Shown here piece after piece: positions 60,022-64,000 of a DNA stretch of 64,000 bases (the first letter of the stretch is position 1; each line of letters starts with the position of its first letter). The position numbers and the translations under genes were made by a program. Source of the DNA: Helcococcus ovis (lineage in GTDB: Bacteria; Bacillota; Clostridia; Tissierellales; Peptoniphilaceae); the NCBI RefSeq assembly GCF_004524775.2, contig NZ_CP119081.1, forward strand, positions 1,116,001 through 1,180,000. Reading direction: 5' to 3'. The notes under the pieces were generated by a model. The model saw only the letters and a program-made list of their open reading frames with translations. It was not told the origin of the DNA and searched no databases.

Positions 60022-60034
60022 AATGATTATCATT
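60022..60034. promoter_or_regulatory. Fur/Zur-like operator at the znuA promoter
   Basis: AATGATTATCATT is a perfect palindrome (AATGAT-N-ATCATT) like the boxes used by Fur-family regulators. It covers the expected transcription start of the zinc operon, so binding would block it. Control by a zinc-sensing Zur is the simplest reading; the regulator gene is not in this window. Confidence 0.65.
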
Positions 60035-60037
60035 ATT

Positions 60038-60066
60038 ATTATAGTATATTATTTTAATTTTAGCAA
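60038..60066 (-). promoter_or_regulatory. Promoter of znuA-znuC-znuB-pht
   Basis: On the minus strand TTGCTA (60066-60061), 17 bases and TATAAT (60043-60038), next to the Fur/Zur-like palindrome. Confidence 0.75.
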
Positions 60067-60069
60067 ATA

Positions 60070-60109
60070 AAAAAGAGAATTAGAATTTTTAAGTTCTAAT
60101 TCTCTCAAA
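60070..60109 (-). terminator. Terminator of the YwaF-like gene
   Basis: AGAGAATTAGAA and TTCTAATTCTCT form a 12-bp stem. On the minus strand TTTTTTATT follows. The stem is almost identical to the rplT terminator at 13834. Confidence 0.85.
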
Positions 60110-60184
60110 AATTACTTTATCATTTTCTAAACCGCTTTTATATCTTATGTATGTTTAATAAGTAAATAAAACTAATAGTTTTTT

Positions 60185-60928
60185 TTATTTATCAATTGCC
60201 AATTTACAAAATAACTTTCCAACAAAATGCATTACCACCATTATTAATGAATATAAGAGCAATACAAATATATAATATAAAATTCCTTGCAATGGCATTA
60301 AATTTTTCACAACATTTGGTGCTTCAACTAAAAATCCATAGTTTGCTTTTGGATAATAGTTTCTTAATAATAAAGTAAAAATCATTACACATAAATTATA
60401 AATAGCTGTAAATTTAACTGTAAATAATAAATCTTTCTTATCCAGACTTTCTTTTCTAACTACAATATTGTATATCGCAATTAAAAAGATTAAATAGTGG
60501 AAGATAAAAAATTGGAAATTTGTATAATGCGGAAATCTAAATGCATATGGCTCAGGCATAAGTATAGCTAATATACCTCCCATTAGCCCCCAATATATTC
60601 CTATTTTTCTCAATATTTTATTTCCTATAAATATATCATAAATAAAAAACCAAGCTACAATTCTACAATTATAAACCGGTAATGATGCTTCAAGAGTATA
60701 AAACCCTGAAGTAACCATCCATATAAACATCATAATCTTATCACTTAACAATAATATTCCCATTAATTTAAGTAAATTTTCTTGCTTTTTCCTATCTTTG
60801 TTTTTAAAACTTATTACAAAAATAGTTAGTAATATTAAAATAATAATTGCACTTAAATGAAAAGTACTCAATAACCCAAATGAATTATTATCTAGATTAT
60901 TTCTAAAAAAATATTTTATAAAATTCAT
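60185..60928 (-). CDS. YwaF/TIGR02206-family membrane protein
   Basis: A 247-residue integral membrane protein with about seven hydrophobic segments, matching the YwaF family in layout. Segments LPVYNCRIVAW and GGILAILMPEPYAF are characteristic. These proteins have no proven function; some resemble eukaryotic TMEM164. AGGGAG precedes the ATG at 60928. It is a single-gene unit ended by a strong terminator and is unrelated to the zinc operon next to it. Confidence 0.82.
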   Translation of the reverse strand: MNFIKYFFRNNLDNNSFGLLSTFHLSAIIILILLTIFVISFKNKDRKKQENLLKLMGILLLSDKIMMFIWMVTSGFYTLEASLPVYNCRIVAWFFIYDIFIGNKILRKIGIYWGLMGGILAILMPEPYAFRFPHYTNFQFFIFHYLIFLIAIYNIVVRKESLDKKDLLFTVKFTAIYNLCVMIFTLLLRNYYPKANYGFLVEAPNVVKNLMPLQGILYYIFVLLLYSLIMVVMHFVGKLFCKLAIDK

Positions 60929-61080
60929 ATAATTCTCCCTAAAGCAAAGTTATAATAATTATATCAAAATTTTAACACATTTAATATAACAATTCTGTAA
61001 AAAATTTAAAACTATTATATTATCCATCATCAACAATATGATAAATGCTTGTTGTTAAAATTAAATTTTTCAATATTATA

Positions 61081-61089
61081 TGTTATAAT
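61081..61089 (+). promoter_or_regulatory. Extended -10 of the nagB promoter
   Basis: TGTTATAAT (TG at 61081-61082, TATAAT at 61084-61089) lies ~30 bases before the nagB ATG. No clear -35 is visible. Confidence 0.5.
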
Positions 61090-61118
61090 TTAAATGAAAA
61101 ATTATTTGGAGGTTTATA

Positions 61119-61865
61119 ATGGAAATTATTATTACAAAAAATTATGATGAAATGAGTAAAAAAGCTGCTGATATAGTTGCAAATACTATAAAAGAAAATC
61201 CTAATGCTATTTTGGGTTTAGCAACAGGTTCAACACCTATAGGACTTTATAAAGAATTAATAAATAAAAATGAAAATAAGGAAATTTCATTTAAAAATAT
61301 TAAATCTGTAAATTTAGATGAATACATAGGTCTTTCCGGAGAGCATAAACAAAGTTATAGATATTTTATGAACAAAAATTTATTTAATCATATTGATATT
61401 GATAAAAATAATACATATGTTCCAAACGGAAAAGCTGAAGATTTTTTAGAAGAATGTAAAAATTATGAAAAGATAATAGATGATTTAGGTGGACAAGATA
61501 TTCAAATTTTAGGAATCGGAGAAAATGGACACATAGGATTTAATGAACCTTCAAGTAAATTAGAATTATATACTCACATAGAAGATTTGCAAGAATCAAC
61601 AATAAATGCTAATTCAAGATTTTTTGAAAAAATTAAAGATGTTCCCACAACAGCTATTTCAATGGGAATGGGAAGTATATTTAAGGCTAAAAAAATTATA
61701 TTATTAGCTTCAGGAGTTAAAAAAGCAAAAATAATGAACACATTAAAAGATAGTGTAATATCCCCACTAATCCCTGCAAGCTTCCTAAAACTTCACAAAA
61801 ATGTAATTGTAATAATGGACGAAGAAGCTGGCAGTTTATATGTAAACGAAGAAATTTCTAAGTAA
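61119..61865 (+). CDS. nagB: Glucosamine-6-phosphate deaminase
   Basis: A 248-residue enzyme converting glucosamine-6-phosphate to fructose-6-phosphate and ammonia. Key segments are LATGSTPIGLY (phosphate binding, about 34-44), SVNLDEYIGL (Asp and Glu of catalysis, about 66-75) and GIGENGHIGFNEP (catalytic His, about 129-141). Length is typical of the short Gram-positive NagB. GGAGG lies before the ATG. It is a single gene here, not next to nagA, and links to the GH20 hexosaminidase at 21937 as part of amino-sugar use. Confidence 0.97.
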   Translation: MEIIITKNYDEMSKKAADIVANTIKENPNAILGLATGSTPIGLYKELINKNENKEISFKNIKSVNLDEYIGLSGEHKQSYRYFMNKNLFNHIDIDKNNTYVPNGKAEDFLEECKNYEKIIDDLGGQDIQILGIGENGHIGFNEPSSKLELYTHIEDLQESTINANSRFFEKIKDVPTTAISMGMGSIFKAKKIILLASGVKKAKIMNTLKDSVISPLIPASFLKLHKNVIVIMDEEAGSLYVNEEISK

Positions 61866-61913
61866 AAAGAATTTTTAAATATTTCATATTTTTCTAATAT
61901 TATTGAAAATTAA

Positions 61914-61972
61914 TTATTTACAGGTAAATTTTATTAAAAAAGTTAGAAATTTACCTGTAAATTTTTATATAC
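61914..61972. terminator. Bidirectional terminator between nagB and the nucleotidase gene
   Basis: ATTTACAGGTAAATTT and AAATTTACCTGTAAAT form a ~16-bp stem, followed by TTTTTATAT on the plus strand. Confidence 0.8.
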
Positions 61973-61985
61973 TTTGATGCATTTC

Positions 61986-63344
61986 TCAATAAATTCTTTT
62001 AATTTTTGAGCTGTTAAATAGTTCTTCATCAGTCAAATAAATCTTTACTAAATCTCTAATAAAATATTTATAAAATTTAGAATCTGCATCTGAAGCACAA
62101 ATTGTTTTATACCATGTTCCTCTTTGCATATAATCATCACTAATAACTTTATAGTATTTTTCATCATCTATTAATTCATTATTTATAAATATATTAAATG
62201 GATTTTTTTGGACTTTAACATTTTTACTAAATCCTAGAGTTCCCAAAACACTTCCTCTAAATCCTGCACCTTTACCTGACTGAGTTATAAATTTTTTATC
62301 AAATGACTGCTTAACTGCTTCTTTAATATTTATTCCTTTAACATGAAAAATCGTTGGATTTAATTTGGAAGGGAATATTTTTAATAAAGATTTTTTTGAC
62401 ACAGGTCTAACTAAATCATTTTCGGCAATACCATTATGCATAATTGCTAAATCAGCTTTTTTATATTTCATTAAGGCATCGCATATAAAATTGATTAACT
62501 CATTTTCTTCAAAAGGATTAAATTTAAGTTCAGAATTTAATAACAATTCTTTTGACATAATATTTTCTGCATGCTTAATTTTTTTACCTAATAACTTATC
62601 AAATTTTTCATTTTCAATTTCATCTAAATAAATTTGTTTGTTTTCTATCAATTTAATTTTATTACCCGATATATCTAATGAAATTTTACCCAATGCTTCT
62701 CCACGCCCTGACATTGAATAATTACCTTCATTCTTAATAATATGTGTATGTGCTCCGAAAATAAAATCCATTTCAGGTATTTCTTTAAGTATCATATCAT
62801 CAACAATATGTCCACTATGTGAAAGATATATTATATAGTCATATTTTCCTTTATATTTATTAAGCTCATTTTTCAAAGACTTAATTGAATCTTGTGTTTT
62901 AAGATTACCAAGTTCAAAAAATTTATTATATTTCCCATGTTCTCCTTTATCATCAAAATAAGGTGCAGAACTTAATATTAAAAATTTTTTACCAAACTTT
63001 TCCAATATTTCAGATTTTTTCAAACCAGGTATATCTTTATCATTAGCATCTGTCAAATTTGAGCATATCATAGGGTATTTATTTACAAGTTTTGACAAAC
63101 TGTCAAACTCTAAATCTATTTCATTATTTCCTATTCCCATTAAATCTAATTTACATTCCATCAATAAATCTAATGCCGACTCTCCCTTGTCTGAATCAAC
63201 GACAACGCTCATTAAATCACAATAATCACCACCATCTAAATAAATATCATTTTCAGTTTTATTTTCCATCATAAACTTATGGACTTTCCTTAAAAAACTA
63301 TAATTTGAATGTATATCATTTGTATGATAAAAATTTATAATCAT
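61986..63344 (-). CDS. Cytoplasmic metallophosphatase / 5'-nucleotidase (YunD-like)
   Basis: A 452-residue protein of the UshA/5'-nucleotidase class. The N-terminal metallophosphatase domain shows NDIHS, DGGDYCDL, GNNEID, SHSGH and GAHTH, which together make the two-metal site. The GNNE variant of GNHE is found in YunD-type proteins. The C-terminal 5'-nucleotidase domain (from ~270) contains FPSKLNPTIFHVKGINIKEA. No signal peptide is present, so it acts in the cytoplasm, unlike UshA. The substrate (nucleotide or sugar nucleotide) is unknown. AAGGAG precedes the ATG at 63344. Confidence 0.88.
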   Translation of the reverse strand: MIINFYHTNDIHSNYSFLRKVHKFMMENKTENDIYLDGGDYCDLMSVVVDSDKGESALDLLMECKLDLMGIGNNEIDLEFDSLSKLVNKYPMICSNLTDANDKDIPGLKKSEILEKFGKKFLILSSAPYFDDKGEHGKYNKFFELGNLKTQDSIKSLKNELNKYKGKYDYIIYLSHSGHIVDDMILKEIPEMDFIFGAHTHIIKNEGNYSMSGRGEALGKISLDISGNKIKLIENKQIYLDEIENEKFDKLLGKKIKHAENIMSKELLLNSELKFNPFEENELINFICDALMKYKKADLAIMHNGIAENDLVRPVSKKSLLKIFPSKLNPTIFHVKGINIKEAVKQSFDKKFITQSGKGAGFRGSVLGTLGFSKNVKVQKNPFNIFINNELIDDEKYYKVISDDYMQRGTWYKTICASDADSKFYKYFIRDLVKIYLTDEELFNSSKIKRIY

Positions 63345-63416
63345 ATTTCTCCTTTACCTTTAATTAATAATATATTGTTTAATATATTATATTAATTTTT
63401 AAAAACATTTTCAAAA

Positions 63417-63464
63417 AACAAACGCACAAAAAAGAGGGAGAATGTTCTTTTCTGTGCGTTTACT
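63417..63464 (-). terminator. Terminator of the flavin reductase gene
   Basis: On the minus strand AAACGCACA and TGTGCGTTT form a stem with a ~24-base internal loop and a following GTTTTTTG. Confidence 0.75.
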
Positions 63465-63592
63465 TAAACACTTGATATTTATCTGTCGCCTTTCGACATG
63501 ATTATTGTATCAAACTTTTATAGATTTTTATTATCATATTAAAAAAATTTAGAGAAAGTTTTAAGAAAAATTATACGTGATGTTAAACAATA

Positions 63593-64000
63593 CTAGAATT
63601 CATCAAAGTGGATATAGTCTGTATTTACACCTTTTGCTATCAGTGATTTTACAATACCACTAATCATAGCTGGCGAACCACATATATACGCTGTATAAGT
63701 CTTATATTCTTCAATATATTTATCAATTGAATTATTTACTCTACCTATGTCTCCATCCCAATTATCTGATTCTTCCGGTCTGGATAGTGTAGGCATAAAC
63801 TTGAAGTCATGCAATTTCTCTTCAAACATTTTCATCTCTTCTAATAAAAATAAATCAGATTTTGTTTTTGCTCCAAAGTAAAATCTGGCAGTTTTTTTAA
63901 TATCATTATCTAGCATATGATATAATATCGATCTTATAGGTGCAAATCCTGTCCCTGCCGCAACCATTACTATTTCATCATTATCATCATCATTATAATA
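63593..64000 (-). CDS. FAD/NAD(P)-dependent oxidoreductase, C-terminal part (cut by window edge)
   Basis: Only the last 135 residues are seen; the frame continues past 64000 without a start. The visible part is a ferredoxin-NADP reductase-type NAD-binding domain. It has VAAGTGFAPIRS (pyrophosphate loop), FYFGAKTKSDL, and CGSPAMISGIVKSL near the end, closing with IHFDEF. Such C termini occur in NqrF-type Na+-NADH:quinone reductases and in oxygenase reductases; the missing N-terminal end, where an iron-sulfur domain would lie, decides. The in-frame ATG at 63967 is internal, not a true start. A terminator follows. Confidence 0.85.
   Translation of the reverse strand, partial: YYNDDDNDEIVMVAAGTGFAPIRSILYHMLDNDIKKTARFYFGAKTKSDLFLLEEMKMFEEKLHDFKFMPTLSRPEESDNWDGDIGRVNNSIDKYIEEYKTYTAYICGSPAMISGIVKSLIAKGVNTDYIHFDEF

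Noticed and set aside
61031-61054. CAACAA..TTGTTG inverted repeat upstream of nagB as an operator
   Set aside because: Six-base arms in very AT-rich DNA with a 12-base spacer are too weak to claim as a regulator site.

Overview
The window is very AT-rich DNA from a low-GC Gram-positive (Firmicutes-type) bacterium. Shine-Dalgarno sites of the AGGAGG type, lipobox lipoproteins, a class III glutamine synthetase, CdaA/CdaR, KtrAB, and histidine-triad and choline-binding-type surface proteins all fit this. The best guess is a host-associated anaerobic coccus of the Tissierellia/Peptoniphilaceae, for example Parvimonas, but no rRNA is present to prove it. Nearly all genes lie on the minus strand. 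The plus strand carries only two small lipoproteins, a glycosyltransferase, nagB, one small membrane protein and tRNA-Cys.

Layout by position. 1-7343: a truncated diacylglycerol-kinase-family gene, a DUF1846 protein, trmH followed by a methionine-type ABC importer (metN-metI-metQ), and the potassium uptake pair ktrB-ktrA. 7570-13679: a sugar operon with a PRD regulator, galactitol-type PTS IIA-IIC-IIB, class II aldolase, triosephosphate-isomerase-like protein and YjbQ. 13952-18436: infC-rpmI-rplT, with an AUU start on infC and an attenuator leader, then hisS-thrS. 18719-21834: an envelope cluster containing a membrane protein with a C-terminal CW_7-like domain, tRNA-Gly, a GT2 glycosyltransferase and an internally duplicated lipoprotein.

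21937-37719: a long run of closely packed genes, pheS-pheT-zapA-mutS2-argS, then three uncharacterised genes, glnN, cls, a Nudix gene and GH20. 37903-42429: an Ig-like lipoprotein, a heterodimeric ABC exporter and tRNA-Cys. 42552-47949: cdaA-cdaR-gltX-cysS-rlmB. 48077-53437: a C39-like membrane-anchored protein, an ABC-F ATPase, a repeat-rich cell-wall-binding protein and a small membrane protein. 53487-60066: a metal-homeostasis block with a P1B ATPase and an import operon znuA-znuC-znuB plus a six-motif histidine-triad lipoprotein, behind a promoter overlapped by a Fur/Zur-like palindrome. 60185-64000: a YwaF-like membrane protein, nagB, a YunD-like nucleotidase and a truncated flavin reductase.

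Several parts probably work together. CdaA makes c-di-AMP, which in relatives controls KtrA. GH20 and NagB can form part of an amino-sugar route. The histidine-triad lipoprotein probably passes zinc to ZnuA. A family of at least six related palindromes (stem GTTGCAAAATAAC-like) lies in the 3' gaps between genes and looks like a mobile or amplified terminator. The least described features are the PTS/aldolase/TIM/YjbQ operon, this palindrome family and the uncharacterised surface proteins.
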